Origin: Bacillus sp. EB106-08-02-XG196
Lineage (GTDB): Bacteria > Bacillota > Bacilli > Bacillales > Cytobacillaceae
Assembly (NCBI RefSeq): GCF_013396335.1
Contig: NZ_JABWSY010000002.1
Span: forward strand, 395,048-459,047
Reading direction: 5' to 3'
Length of the DNA stretch: 64,000 nucleotides
The number at the start of each line of letters is the position of its first letter. Within the stretch, counting starts at the first letter, position 1. Below the pieces are notes generated by a model. That model ran no database searches. It was not told where the DNA came from and was given only the letters and a program-made list of their open reading frames with translations. The translations under genes were made by a program, and so were the position numbers. This document shows, piece after piece, positions 8,684 to 18,066 of the stretch.

Positions 8684-9973
8684 CTATTCAACAAATTCAA
8701 ATTCGAATTCTAATAATTTAACGGTATCTCCATCTTTTGCACCTTTTTTCCTTAAGGCCTCATCTACTCCTAGACCACGAAGCTGTCTTGAAAAGCGGCG
8801 AACAGATTCTTCTGTTTGGAAATTAGTCATCTTAAACAGTTTTTCAACCTTTTCTCCTGAAATTACAAATGATCCATCTGGTTCTCTTGTAATATAGAAG
8901 GCCTCAGGATCTGCCTCATGCTTGTAAAGAACTCGATTAACACCTGTATCTTCTTCTTCATGATCAAGAGGAAATTCAGGAGTTTGCTCGATTTTGTCTG
9001 CAATCGCAAATAATAGCTCTCTCAAGCCTTTTCTTGATAATGCAGAAATCGGGAAAATCGGAAAATCTTCTTCTAATCGCTCTTTAAACTTTTGCAGATT
9101 CTCTTCCGCTTCCGGCATGTCCATTTTATTGGCAACAATAATTTGCGGACGCTCGGTTAAGCGGAGATTATACTCTTCTAACTCCTTATTAATTGTCAGG
9201 TAATCCTCATATGGATCGCGGCCTTCTATCGCAGCCATATCAATGACATGAACGATTACACGTGTCCTTTCAATATGACGTAAAAATTGATGGCCAAGTC
9301 CTACACCTTCACTTGCACCTTCAATTAATCCAGGCAAGTCTGCCATTACAAAACTTCTGTTATCTTCGGTTTCAACCATTCCAAGGTTTGGAACAATCGT
9401 TGTAAAATGATATTCAGCGATTTTAGGTTTTGCAGAAGAAACGACTGATAACAAAGTGGATTTCCCAACACTTGGGAAGCCTACAAGTCCAACGTCAGCA
9501 AGCAGCTTTAATTCAAGGATAACATCACGCTCTTGACCTGGTTCGCCATTTTCAGCCAACTCTGGCGCCGGATTTGAAGGGGTCGCGAAACGGGAATTCC
9601 CTCTTCCACCTCGCCCGCCTTTAGCAATAATGGCACGTTGACCATTCTCAACTAGATCAGCAATAACTTCTTTTGTTTCTGCATCCATAACGACTGTGCC
9701 TGGTGGTACCTTAACAATCATATCTTTGGCATTTTTACCGTGCTGATTTTTGGACATGCCATGCTCACCACGCGGGGCTTTCCAATGGCGCTGATAACGG
9801 AAATCCATTAATGTACGCAAACCCTCATTTACTTCAAAAACAACATTGGCACCTTTACCGCCGTCTCCGCCAGCAGGTCCACCCATTGGTACATATTTTT
9901 CACGGCGAAACGCGACCATTCCATTACCGCCGTCTCCGCCTTTTACGTAAATCTTCGTTTGATCGACAAACAT
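8684..9973 (-). CDS. obg: Obg family GTPase
   Basis: Essential ribosome-associated GTPase with roles in 50S maturation and stress or sporulation signalling. The 429 aa comprise the glycine-rich Obg fold (1-158; [15 protein letters not shown]), a G domain (159-330) with [22 protein letters not shown] and SALS, and a C-terminal OCT domain. The ATG at 9973 follows GGAGGATTCAC. It is downstream of spo0B by 43 bp, the conserved Bacillus arrangement. Confidence 0.97.
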   Translation of the reverse strand: MFVDQTKIYVKGGDGGNGMVAFRREKYVPMGGPAGGDGGKGANVVFEVNEGLRTLMDFRYQRHWKAPRGEHGMSKNQHGKNAKDMIVKVPPGTVVMDAETKEVIADLVENGQRAIIAKGGRGGRGNSRFATPSNPAPELAENGEPGQERDVILELKLLADVGLVGFPSVGKSTLLSVVSSAKPKIAEYHFTTIVPNLGMVETEDNRSFVMADLPGLIEGASEGVGLGHQFLRHIERTRVIVHVIDMAAIEGRDPYEDYLTINKELEEYNLRLTERPQIIVANKMDMPEAEENLQKFKERLEEDFPIFPISALSRKGLRELLFAIADKIEQTPEFPLDHEEEDTGVNRVLYKHEADPEAFYITREPDGSFVISGEKVEKLFKMTNFQTEESVRRFSRQLRGLGVDEALRKKGAKDGDTVKLLEFEFEFVE

Positions 9974-10016
9974 GTGAATCCTCCTGATTTGACTGACAAA
10001 CGAATGGAATACAAGC

Positions 10017-10547
10017 TTATACTATCGGCATAAAGACTTCTAAACTCAATTCGTTTTCTGAGAATTCCTTAACTACACACTGTATTTCAGAGGAGTTCAG
10101 GAATTGTTCAATCAGTTCTTTTTTTATTATTATTCCGCTAAAATCAAAAAAGAAACGAACTCCATCTGATTGCGGTTGAATTGTTATTGATAAATGATTT
10201 TCTTGAAACGCCTCAATCGCTTGATCTAAGCAAATAAAGAAGGATTTTGTCCAATTCGAGAGAATGTTATCATTTATTTCCACTGCCTCTAAATCGTTAA
10301 TAACCTCATATTCAAGCAGAAATAAATGCCTCTCCCAATTTAATTTCAAGAGCAAAGAGGCAAATTTTGGCAGACGAAGATTCGACAACCTCGATTCATG
10401 CTGTGCCTCGATTACAATTTCATTTATATATTCTTTTGCCCGGTCAATTCTATTTAAATCCAAGTTGCCTTTGATTAACTGCAGCCTATTCAGCCAATCA
10501 TGCCGTGAGTGCCGCAGCACTTCAACGATATCCCATTCTTTGTCCAT
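10017..10547 (-). CDS. spo0B: Sporulation initiation phosphotransferase Spo0B
   Basis: Relays phosphate from Spo0F to Spo0A in the sporulation phosphorelay. The 176-aa protein has an N-terminal two-helix hairpin carrying the phosphorylatable histidine in [19 protein letters not shown] (about 11-29), then a degenerate histidine-kinase-like C-terminal domain without ATP-binding boxes, as in the family. Starts at ATG after AGGAGTGCGATT. The upstream TGATATACT (extended -10 type) may give its own promoter. Confidence 0.93.
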   Translation of the reverse strand: MDKEWDIVEVLRHSRHDWLNRLQLIKGNLDLNRIDRAKEYINEIVIEAQHESRLSNLRLPKFASLLLKLNWERHLFLLEYEVINDLEAVEINDNILSNWTKSFFICLDQAIEAFQENHLSITIQPQSDGVRFFFDFSGIIIKKELIEQFLNSSEIQCVVKEFSENELSLEVFMPIV

Positions 10548-10712
10548 AATCGCACTCCTAGCTAGGGTCTCGTAAAACTATTTGATGTTAGTATATCAAA
10601 AAAGTTCACATGAGTAAGCAATTTTGCGTGAATGTTTTCCATTTGAGGTATTATGAGGCTTTTCATAGGAGGTCAAATTGGAGCTTATAATTGGGTATTT
10701 TTTCCTCTTTAG

Positions 10713-10752
10713 TTAAAAAAGAAAACCCTAACCAATCAGGTTAGAGTTTTCT
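10713..10752 (-). terminator. Terminator of the rplU–prp–rpmA operon
   Basis: AAAACTCTAACC/GGTTAGGGTTTT stem with a 5-nt loop, followed on the minus strand by TTTTCTTTTTT. It separates rpmA from spo0B. Confidence 0.85.
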
Positions 10753-10760
10753 CTGAATGC

Positions 10761-11054
<294 letters not shown>

Positions 11055-11066
11055 TTATTCCACCTC

Positions 11067-11396
11067 CTACTTTTTGAAGGTAATTTTTATGTGCTTTCCG
11101 TACTCTTCTTCAATCGTTTGTAATGATATAATCATACCTTCAAGAAGAAGCTGAACCTTCTCATTTATGTCTTCCGAAAGTTTCTCTGGAACAACACAGC
11201 GGAGAAAGCCGTCTCCCTGTTCAATCTCAGGCGTGACACCAGTTAAGGCGTGCACAGCATTGATTGCACCGATGGATACTGCGGATGCGCCTGCACAGAC
11301 GATATCCTTTCCCCGATCAGCGAAAAATGCATGACCACTTATTATAAATGAATGAATGAATTCGGATTCAGTACGATTAATCGTAATATTAATCAT
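11067..11396 (-). CDS. prp: Ribosomal-processing cysteine protease Prp
   Basis: A 109-aa protease (YsxB) that cuts the L27 N-terminal extension before ribosome assembly. The catalytic histidine is in SGHAFF (about 22) and the cysteine in DIVCAGASA (about 34), both intact. It sits between rplU and rpmA with 15- and 12-bp gaps, the universal arrangement for this family, so product ratios are set in one transcript. Confidence 0.94.
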   Translation of the reverse strand: MINITINRTESEFIHSFIISGHAFFADRGKDIVCAGASAVSIGAINAVHALTGVTPEIEQGDGFLRCVVPEKLSEDINEKVQLLLEGMIISLQTIEEEYGKHIKITFKK

Positions 11397-11411
11397 CTAT
11401 TAACCAACACC

Positions 11412-11720
11412 TTACGCGTTGATTGCTTCAATCACAACTTTAGTGTATGGCTGACGATGACCTTGCTTTTTACGGTTGTTTTTCTTCGCTTTGTATTTGA
11501 AAACGATGATTTTCTTAGCGCGACCTTGTTTTTCAACTTTAGCTGTAACTGTAGCACCTGGAACGACCGGGCTTCCTACTTTTACATTTTCACCGCCAAC
11601 GAATAATACCTTATCAAATGTAACTGTTTCGCCTGCTTCTGCGTTAAGCTTTTCAATGTAGATAGCTTGACCAGCTTCTACCTTGATTTGCTTACCACCT
11701 GTTTCGATAATTGCGTACAT
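11412..11720 (-). CDS. rplU: 50S ribosomal protein L21
   Basis: A 102-aa ribosomal protein binding 23S rRNA. Recognisable start [15 protein letters not shown] and Lys/Arg-rich C-terminus ([15 protein letters not shown]). First gene of the rplU-prp-rpmA operon, preceded by AAGGAGGTG and the L21 leader RNA. Confidence 0.97.
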   Translation of the reverse strand: MYAIIETGGKQIKVEAGQAIYIEKLNAEAGETVTFDKVLFVGGENVKVGSPVVPGATVTAKVEKQGRAKKIIVFKYKAKKNNRKKQGHRQPYTKVVIEAINA

Positions 11721-11731
11721 AACTGCACCTC

Positions 11732-11830
11732 CTTATAAACTCAGACTCGCCATATACAGGCGCAAATGCATAAGCATCCAGCTTAATACCTGTCCTGTGC
11801 GGTTGTAGCACGGGTGCTACAAACATAACA
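11732..11830 (-). promoter_or_regulatory. L21 leader RNA upstream of rplU
   Basis: A roughly 100-nt structured leader between the promoter and the rplU ribosome site. It contains a perfect GTAGCAC/GTGCTAC hairpin (11805-11820) and a GCGCCTGTATATGGCG pairing region near 11748-11764. Bacillus rplU operons carry a conserved L21 leader believed to control ribosomal protein synthesis. Assignment is by position and hairpins. Confidence 0.75.
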
Positions 11831-11836
11831 TTGAAA

Positions 11837-11866
11837 ATTTTATCATGATATAGGCGTTAGTGTCAA
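11837..11866 (-). promoter_or_regulatory. Sigma-A promoter of rplU
   Basis: TTGACA (complement 11861-11866), an 18-bp spacer, then TAAAAT (complement 11837-11842). The -35 contains the TGA stop codon of the upstream rng gene. Confidence 0.8.
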
Positions 11867-13323
11867 TAGGGTTCGCTAGCTTTTTGTGCAATCTCAGTAT
11901 GATTCCCAAATTGTTTTACTACATAGTAATGAGAGATAGATGACTGGATTAAAAAATACACTTTGAATTTCAGCCATTCTTCTAACATACCAAGATGTGG
12001 TGCGATTTCATCTATTACAGCTTGTGTTGTTTCAACTAATACCGCTTCAGCATCTGAATTTCGGTGTTCTAATAATTCCCGCTCTAGTCGGAATGCTATT
12101 GTCTCTGCACTTAATATTTTACCTGTCCCTTCGCAAACCGGACATTTTTCCTGAAGAGCTTCCGATAGTGATACCTTTGTTTTCTTTCTCGTTAACTGAA
12201 GGATTCCCAGGGCAGTAAATCCGATAATCTTCGTCCTGGTTTTATCCTTTTGAAATTCTTTTTCTATCGTTTCCTGTATGTAACGCTTGTCCTTTTCGTT
12301 TTTCATATCAATGAAGTCGATAAGGATAATCCCGCCAATATCACGGAGCCTAAGTTGTCGAGCAACTTCGATAGCAGCTAGTGTATTTGTTTTCACCACT
12401 GTATCCTGATAATCCATTTTACCGGAAAACTTCCCGGTATTCACGTCGACAATCGTCATGGCCTCGGTTTCATCAAAGATTAAATAAGCACCATTGTCGA
12501 GCCAGACGATTCGCTTTAGTGCTTTATCAATTTCATGCTCAATTCGATGAACTGTGAAGATATTTTCTTTACCATTATAATAGGTAACTTTTAAAATAGG
12601 GTTTCTAGATTCGATTACCTTTTTTAAGGAAAGGTCATCAACAAATACTTCACCTGAGGTCATTTTATTTATCGAATCAAAGACCATTTCAGTGAAGGTA
12701 TCATTTTGAAATAAGATTCCCGACTTTTTAATAACTGCTGCTCTCTCGAGAATTTCAGCATATTTACTTCGTAAGCTGTTTAATTCCTTTGCTATTTCCT
12801 CTTCTGTGGCAGCAGTGCTTGATGTACGATAAATAAGTCCCTCATCTTCACTTTTCAATTTCATCCCTAAATTGCGTAGGAATTCCTTTTCCTCGACTAT
12901 CTTTTTAGAGATTGCCACATAACGGCCTTGCGGCATATAAATAAGGTTGTCTCCAGTTATCTCAATAATCCCTGTCACTCTTGCCCCTTTTGGACCAGTT
13001 GCGTCCTTATCAACTTGTACTATAAGCTTTTGTCCCTGGTGAACATAGGTAGTTACACTTTTCTTCTCCTTATCGATACTCCGCTCTGGCGATAAAACAT
13101 ATGATGCAAGCACATCTCGATGTAAATAAGCATTCTTCTCCTCGCCAATATCAATAAATGCTGCGTTCATCCCTGGCAACACCTTAGTTACAGTCCCATA
13201 ATAAATATTACCGACCAGAGATCGCTGCTCTGGTCGGTCAAATATAATTCCTTCAACTGTATTATTCCGAATATGAGCAAATCTTTTTTCTCTTGATAGT
13301 GCATTAATAATTAACTTTTCCAA
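11863..13323 (-). CDS. rng: Ribonuclease E/G family protein
   Basis: Endoribonuclease for RNA decay or processing. In 486 aa: an S1-like RNA-binding segment (about 37-125; GNIYYGTVTKVLPGMNAAFIDIGEEK), the catalytic DNase I-like domain with metal ligands in MTIVDVNTGKF and IGGIILIDFIDM, and the Zn-link CPVCEGTG near 400. There is no long scaffold tail, so it is of RNase G size. It starts at TTG 13323 behind GTGAGG. B. subtilis lacks this family (it uses RNase Y), so its presence separates this genome from that group. Confidence 0.93.
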   Translation of the reverse strand: MEKLIINALSREKRFAHIRNNTVEGIIFDRPEQRSLVGNIYYGTVTKVLPGMNAAFIDIGEEKNAYLHRDVLASYVLSPERSIDKEKKSVTTYVHQGQKLIVQVDKDATGPKGARVTGIIEITGDNLIYMPQGRYVAISKKIVEEKEFLRNLGMKLKSEDEGLIYRTSSTAATEEEIAKELNSLRSKYAEILERAAVIKKSGILFQNDTFTEMVFDSINKMTSGEVFVDDLSLKKVIESRNPILKVTYYNGKENIFTVHRIEHEIDKALKRIVWLDNGAYLIFDETEAMTIVDVNTGKFSGKMDYQDTVVKTNTLAAIEVARQLRLRDIGGIILIDFIDMKNEKDKRYIQETIEKEFQKDKTRTKIIGFTALGILQLTRKKTKVSLSEALQEKCPVCEGTGKILSAETIAFRLERELLEHRNSDAEAVLVETTQAVIDEIAPHLGMLEEWLKFKVYFLIQSSISHYYVVKQFGNHTEIAQKASEPY

Positions 13324-13366
13324 TCGAACTTCCTCACTTTTTTCTTGTTGTTCCTATTATACCTAA

Positions 13367-14233
13367 TTAGTATGAAAAAAGAAGGTCGCTGATTTTATCG
13401 GTTAATCGTTTTTCTGAAAAATACGCATGCAGTAGTTCGTTTTCGTCTAACATCCCTTTTTCTTTGCCATCGCTTTCAATAATAATTGGGTGCTTGCAGC
13501 CTCTTTGAAATTTTTCTAGCACGTCGATTAGCAAGTCTTGCTCATTCGCCTGGATTGGTTTCAGTGCATGGAGGTCGCTTTTCTTACCATAGTAGCGTTC
13601 GAGTAAAAACCTCATAAAAATATATCGGCGCTGCTTCCATTCATGGTAGAGCGAGAATAGTAAGAAGCCTACGATAATCCAGACATTTATTTGTTGCGGA
13701 GCGGCTAGCAGTGTTACTACCGAAAAGATTCCAATGCTGAAAAAAGAAATGATTAGTGTTAACCGGTGGGCTATGGGAAATGATTTTTTCAACGAAAGTA
13801 GCATAAAAATAAGCTTTCCGCCATCTAGCGGCCAAACCGGAAACATATTAAAGATAAAAATCATAATGTTGTAGTTAAAAAATAAAAAAAACAAATCCTC
13901 AGAAATAAAATCAAAGGAAAATAGTGCGTAAGCTGCTGCTACCATCCAGATGTGCTGAATAGGGCCTGCGAGAACAACAATAGCCTCTTCCTTCAACGGC
14001 CGGTTTCCGTGCTCCTCCATTTCAGCCACCCCTCCAAAGGGGAGGAGGGTGATTTTTTTTATTCTCCAAGAAAAAAAAGAAGCCGCAGCAGCATGCCCCA
14101 TTTCGTGAACAAAAATGATGGCGATTAACAGGCAGAGCTCGAGGAAATGTGCTGTAGCAATTGATATCGCGATGACAATCCATAACAAGGGATGGATATA
14201 TACATGTTGTAATAAATTAATGACTCTACTCAA
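13367..14233 (-). CDS. spoIVFB: Stage IV sporulation intramembrane metalloprotease SpoIVFB
   Basis: Site-2-type protease in the outer forespore membrane that cleaves pro-sigma-K. The 288-aa protein has several membrane segments, the zinc motif HEMGHAA (about 44) and the third ligand in WPLDGGKLIF (about 137). A C-terminal CBS-like region lies at about 215-285. It starts at TTG 14233, overlapping the end of spoIVFA by 8 bp, with AGGTGATTCGC as ribosome site, so translation is likely coupled. Confidence 0.94.
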   Translation of the reverse strand: MSRVINLLQHVYIHPLLWIVIAISIATAHFLELCLLIAIIFVHEMGHAAAASFFSWRIKKITLLPFGGVAEMEEHGNRPLKEEAIVVLAGPIQHIWMVAAAYALFSFDFISEDLFFLFFNYNIMIFIFNMFPVWPLDGGKLIFMLLSLKKSFPIAHRLTLIISFFSIGIFSVVTLLAAPQQINVWIIVGFLLFSLYHEWKQRRYIFMRFLLERYYGKKSDLHALKPIQANEQDLLIDVLEKFQRGCKHPIIIESDGKEKGMLDENELLHAYFSEKRLTDKISDLLFSY

Positions 14234-15014
14234 AGCGAATCACCTGTATCGGATCGATGAAATCATCGCCCTTTTTGATGGAAAAATAATAGGTGCCCTT
14301 CGTTTTGTCTTCTCCAGCTGATTCCGAGGCTGTACCTACGATGGTTTCTGTCTCGATAAATTCATATAAACTAACCTTAATTTCATCGAGATTACCATAC
14401 GTGGATTGTGTCTGATCTGCGTGCTGGATAATGACGGTCTTACCCGTATCTTCCTTAACGCCCGCAAACATGACATTTCCCTCTTTCATGGCTTCAACGG
14501 TAGCGCCCTTTGTTGTTTCAATCATGATGCCCTGCCCATTTTTTTCAAAGTTCTCGAGGACCTTCCCTGAAAACACAGGGATATCATGGTCTTTCTCAAC
14601 AACGTTTTTATCTTCTACTTTCCCATCCTCTGAAAAAGGCAGAAGTGCTAATGGTTTACCGAATTGATCCTCGTACCATTTTGATACTGTGGCAAATTTA
14701 AAATCCTGCTCCATTGTCTTCATTACAAAATCCTTCGCTGGAGCAAATGTTGCTGAGTTTTCTCGGAACATAATAGCAATTACAAGAAATAAAACAGCGG
14801 ATGCCAAAATCTTGAAGATGAAGACTTCCTTTTTAAATAAAGGATGAACGACTTCATCCTTGCCTGGGTCATAGGAAGAAAAATTGTTAAAACCATATTT
14901 TTCATCGTCCCCCGGCCAGCTTATTTCTCTTTCAGGGCCTTTTCCTGATGAACCACCATTTTCTCGTTTTCGCTTTGCGATTCGTCGTCGTATTTCCTCT
15001 GGTGTAGACCGCAT
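14226..15014 (-). CDS. spoIVFA: Stage IV sporulation protein SpoIVFA
   Basis: Inhibitor and scaffold of SpoIVFB at the forespore membrane. The 262-aa protein has a basic cytoplasmic N-terminus (RRRIAKRKREN), one membrane segment at about 86-103 (VFIFKILASAVLFLVIAIMF) and a C-terminal LytM/M23-like domain (about 160-260) that shows no zinc HxH motif. The start is ATG 15014 after GGTGG. CATACTCT (complement 15069-15076) resembles a sigma-E -10, in line with known mother-cell expression. Confidence 0.92.
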   Translation of the reverse strand: MRSTPEEIRRRIAKRKRENGGSSGKGPEREISWPGDDEKYGFNNFSSYDPGKDEVVHPLFKKEVFIFKILASAVLFLVIAIMFRENSATFAPAKDFVMKTMEQDFKFATVSKWYEDQFGKPLALLPFSEDGKVEDKNVVEKDHDIPVFSGKVLENFEKNGQGIMIETTKGATVEAMKEGNVMFAGVKEDTGKTVIIQHADQTQSTYGNLDEIKVSLYEFIETETIVGTASESAGEDKTKGTYYFSIKKGDDFIDPIQVIRFE

Positions 15015-15184
15015 TTTATCCACCAACCTTTAGACAGCTTTTTGTACAAGTCTATGAGGTTGTCTCACAGAGTATGACTATCCGATAAAATTAAGACTCC
15101 GCTTTCGGAAGGATGTTAATCACCCAAATCTTAAAAAATATACTCCTGCCTACATATAATTAGACAAGGATAATTGGATAAGCC

Positions 15185-15213
15185 ACACGTTTTTTTTCCT
15201 TCTCCATATAATG
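15185..15213 (+). promoter_or_regulatory. Possible sporulation-type promoter of the polyamine/C1q cassette
   Basis: ACA (15185-15187), a 17-bp spacer, then CATATAATG (15205-15213). This resembles the sigma-K pattern AC-N16-CATAnnnTA and the sigma-E -10 CATACAnT. No TTGACA lies 16-18 bp upstream of TATAAT. Weak, sequence-only evidence. Confidence 0.35.
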
Positions 15214-15244
15214 GCTGTAAGTTAATTAATAGAGGTGAAGAATA

Positions 15245-17014
15245 TTGTCTACCAGCCACAACCAAGACACCTTTCGTGGTGATGTTTACGATTTAATTGA
15301 GTTAGAGCAATTATTAAAGGGTCCTCACCAAATTCTTTTTGAGGGGAAAAGTCCATTTCAGGACGTGCTTTTGATAGAAACGAAGAATATCCGTTTATAC
15401 AGGAACAATCAATTAGTGTGGAATTCCATGGATGAACGGATTTATTACGAAGCACTTGTTCATCCGGCTTTTGTTTTATCTGACAAGCACGAACGTGTCT
15501 TAATAATCGGTGATGAATGCGGAATGGCATTGCGCGAAGTTCTCAAATATTCAGATGTCTCCCACGTTAGTTTATTACCCCTATCTGCTGAAACCCTTTT
15601 AGCTGCGCAGACAACACAAGAAATTTCTGAGATAAACGAAAGTTCTTTTATCAATAGACGTGTTCAAATCATAAAGAGCAGCATTCATGACTTCTTCAAG
15701 AAAGAACAACAGCCATTTGATGTGATCATCGCTAATCTTCCTGATCCAGAAACCAAGGAAATAAGCAAAATGTACACAACAGAATTCTTTCGAAAATTAT
15801 CCAATCTCCTAACCGATGACGGTATATTGATTTCGCAGTCCGCTTCGCCTGAAGACACTCCGTTGATATTCTGGAGTATTGATAAAACAATACAAAGCGC
15901 ATCCCTTTATACCCTCAGCTATCATGTCAACGTCCCATGGTTTGGAGAATGTGGATTTCACCTCGCGGGGAAGAAAGTTCTAAGATGGTGTAGAGAGAAA
16001 ATAGATGTCCAAAACCGTTCATTACCAAAAAATCTAAAAACATGGTTTACTTTTTCGCAGCGGTTATTGTCATTCAAAAAACAAGCTGTTGTCAACTCAT
16101 TAAAGTGCTTACGCCTATGTGGATTCCTTCAGAATAAAGAGCAAGGTTCGGAAGACGTGAAAGAACTTCGTCATCTGCTCTCCAATTCCCATCGTATACT
16201 TTATGATGGTGGAACCAGAGGGGATCATGTAAAAGTTTTGGAGACAAAAGATGTACGTCTATATCTAGACAAACAGCTTCAGTTTAGTTCTCTAGATGAA
16301 CAAATCTATCATGAGGCACTGGTTCATCCAGCCCTTACATTTGCACAAAAACGAGACCGTATCCTGATTGCCGGAGGCGGTGATGGGTTTGCCATTCGTG
16401 AAGCCCTTAAATACCCAGACGTAAAGCATATAGACTTAGTGGACCTCGACCCATTGATGATCCACATAGCCCGTAATATACCTAAAGTAGCTTCCTTAAA
16501 TGGAAGAGCACTCCATGATAAGCGAGTAACTGTTCATCAAAAGGATATTCAGGTTTTTCAAAAGGAACAAAAGGAACCCTATGATGTCATCATTGTGGAC
16601 TTACCAGATCCTGGCGATGAGATTTTGAGCCGATTGTATACGGTAGAATTCTTTAGCAAATTATCCAATCTACTAACGGAAGATGGCATTCTAGTCTGTC
16701 AATCACATTCACCAGAGTATGCACCCTTTGTTTACTGGAGCATCGGATTATCACTTAAAGGGACTGGAATGAATATCCGGAGTTACCATACCGAAGTTCC
16801 TTCGTTCGGGGATTGGGGATTTCATCTGGCATCAAAGAAACATCTGAATTTACAGAACAGAAAAGTATTTGTCCCGTATCAAACACTGCCTGAAGACCTA
16901 TCTAGCTTATTTGTCTTTCCATCTAAGTACCGATCTGTTCGGGAAAACTCACACATGAATACCTTATCTAATTTAAAATTACATGAAATTTATAAACAAG
17001 AACTCAGAAGGTAA
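15245..17014 (+). CDS. Fused tandem spermidine synthase-like protein
   Basis: 589 aa made of two homologous aminopropyltransferase (SpeE-fold) modules, about 25-245 and 312-540. Module 2 keeps the family features: DEQIYHEALVHP, AdoMet loop GGGDG (377-381), acidic LVDLDP (398-403) and VDLPDP with the putative catalytic Asp452. Module 1 aligns along its whole length but has GDECG in the loop, LPLS in place of the acidic motif and Asn164 in place of the catalytic Asp, so it is probably inactive. The TTG start follows GAGGTGAAG. It is the first gene of a plus-strand cassette with an AdoMet decarboxylase-like gene. The likely role is aminopropyl transfer to a polyamine; the substrate is unknown. 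Confidence 0.85.
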   Translation: MSTSHNQDTFRGDVYDLIELEQLLKGPHQILFEGKSPFQDVLLIETKNIRLYRNNQLVWNSMDERIYYEALVHPAFVLSDKHERVLIIGDECGMALREVLKYSDVSHVSLLPLSAETLLAAQTTQEISEINESSFINRRVQIIKSSIHDFFKKEQQPFDVIIANLPDPETKEISKMYTTEFFRKLSNLLTDDGILISQSASPEDTPLIFWSIDKTIQSASLYTLSYHVNVPWFGECGFHLAGKKVLRWCREKIDVQNRSLPKNLKTWFTFSQRLLSFKKQAVVNSLKCLRLCGFLQNKEQGSEDVKELRHLLSNSHRILYDGGTRGDHVKVLETKDVRLYLDKQLQFSSLDEQIYHEALVHPALTFAQKRDRILIAGGGDGFAIREALKYPDVKHIDLVDLDPLMIHIARNIPKVASLNGRALHDKRVTVHQKDIQVFQKEQKEPYDVIIVDLPDPGDEILSRLYTVEFFSKLSNLLTEDGILVCQSHSPEYAPFVYWSIGLSLKGTGMNIRSYHTEVPSFGDWGFHLASKKHLNLQNRKVFVPYQTLPEDLSSLFVFPSKYRSVRENSHMNTLSNLKLHEIYKQELRR

Positions 17015-17570
17015 CTTACAAAAAATTGCTCTACTCTTAATATCCTGCTTAATGAGTATAGCCTCTTTTGTGCAAGAAAAGTATTATTTCTATAACACTA
17101 GGACAACTGTACAATTTATTTTTCAAGAAATCTCATACCATAACTTACAAATGAAAACGGAGGGGAATGATGAGGTTTTGACCAAAGCTTCGACCAAAGA
17201 AGGAAAGCATATTATCATTGACGCATTTGAGTGTGATTCTTCCCATTTAAATGACGTTAAATTTTTAGAAGAAATGTGTAAAAAAGCGGCTCTTGATGCA
17301 AATATGGAGATTCTATACTCTTACTTCCACCAATTTCAGCCACAAGGTGTGACAGGGGTACTGGTTTTATCAACATCCCATTTATCCATTCATACATGGC
17401 CAGAAGAGAAGTACGTGTCATTAGATTTTTATACTTGTGGAACGCTGGAACTAACACCTCAAGTAGAATTTCTTATTAAAGAATTGTCTTCAAAGCAAGC
17501 AATGGTCTACTCCATTTCTCGGGGAGTTTCATATCCTCAACTGATTAAGTGTGAAGAATTAGGCAGTTAA
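16983..17570 (+). CDS. speD: S-adenosylmethionine decarboxylase-like protein (SpeD/SpeH type), start uncertain
   Basis: Pyruvoyl enzyme family that makes decarboxylated AdoMet for spermidine synthesis. The core (from about residue 72: EGKHIIIDAFECD … QPQGVTGVLVLS) contains SHLSIHTWPE with the precursor serine Ser132, His137 and Cys152 (FYTCG). The residue before the serine is Thr131, where the family normally has Glu at the self-cleavage site. Read from ATG 16983 (no ribosome site, 32-bp overlap with the upstream gene) it has 195 aa with a hydrophobic extension at about 15-30. Starts at ATG 17151 or TTG 17178 would give 139 or 130 aa, close to the usual 126. GGAGGGG lies at 17159-17165. Confidence 0.8.
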   Translation: MKFINKNSEGNLQKIALLLISCLMSIASFVQEKYYFYNTRTTVQFIFQEISYHNLQMKTEGNDEVLTKASTKEGKHIIIDAFECDSSHLNDVKFLEEMCKKAALDANMEILYSYFHQFQPQGVTGVLVLSTSHLSIHTWPEEKYVSLDFYTCGTLELTPQVEFLIKELSSKQAMVYSISRGVSYPQLIKCEELGS

Positions 17571-17599
17571 CATTGCATATTAAACCAAGGTGGAAACAT

Positions 17600-18046
17600 A
17601 TGAGAACTAAAAATGTAAAGCCATTTACTTATGGATCCCTATATAAAGAAGATCTTCCTGACAGTAAAATTATGCCTCTTGCGGCTGGAAACCTAATAGA
17701 TTTTAATATAGCCGGGCCCTTTCAAAATACTAGACCTGACATTGCAGCAAATCAAATTACTGTTTACAAATCTGGTGTTTATCAGATTACAGCAGATGTA
17801 TCCGTTATTTTGGAAGAAGAACAGTCGGCAGTATTCAACATCAACCGTCTACCTGACGGATCCGACCCACTGATAGGTTCTACCTTTGGAGCAAACGGGA
17901 TAAGTACCGGCACGGGAATAATTGTTCAAGCTTATTTGTATGCTGGAGATGCAATTGGTATTTATATTTCTGATATGCATGCTCATAGAGGCAAACTGCC
18001 ACGTTATATTAGAGCCGCACTCACTGTTCAATTGCTTGAATATTAA
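17600..18046 (+). CDS. C1q/TNF-like jelly-roll protein, possibly spore surface
   Basis: A 148-aa protein with no signal peptide or membrane segment. Residues about 30-148 look like the compact beta-sandwich found at the C-termini of BclA-type exosporium proteins. They include NQITVYKSGVYQITADVSV, a mid-domain repeat of Gly/Thr (GANGISTGTGIIV), and a strand-final RYIRAALTVQLLEY. There is no collagen-like stretch. The start is ATG 17600 after AAGGTGG with 6-nt spacing; an earlier TTG is less likely. Third gene of the cassette, 29 bp after the decarboxylase-like gene. Function not established. Confidence 0.7.
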   Translation: MRTKNVKPFTYGSLYKEDLPDSKIMPLAAGNLIDFNIAGPFQNTRPDIAANQITVYKSGVYQITADVSVILEEEQSAVFNINRLPDGSDPLIGSTFGANGISTGTGIIVQAYLYAGDAIGIYISDMHAHRGKLPRYIRAALTVQLLEY

Positions 18047-18066
18047 AATGCTAGGAACACTAAAAG

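Noticed and set aside
10660-10720. Short plus-strand peptide after AGGAGG (TTG GAG CTT …, 12 codons)
   Set aside because: Too short to support without conservation; it ends before the rpmA terminator and has no partner gene on that strand.
15249-15654. Minus-strand open frames opposite the SpeE-like gene
   Set aside because: They have no ribosome site or domain and lie opposite a conserved fold on the plus strand.
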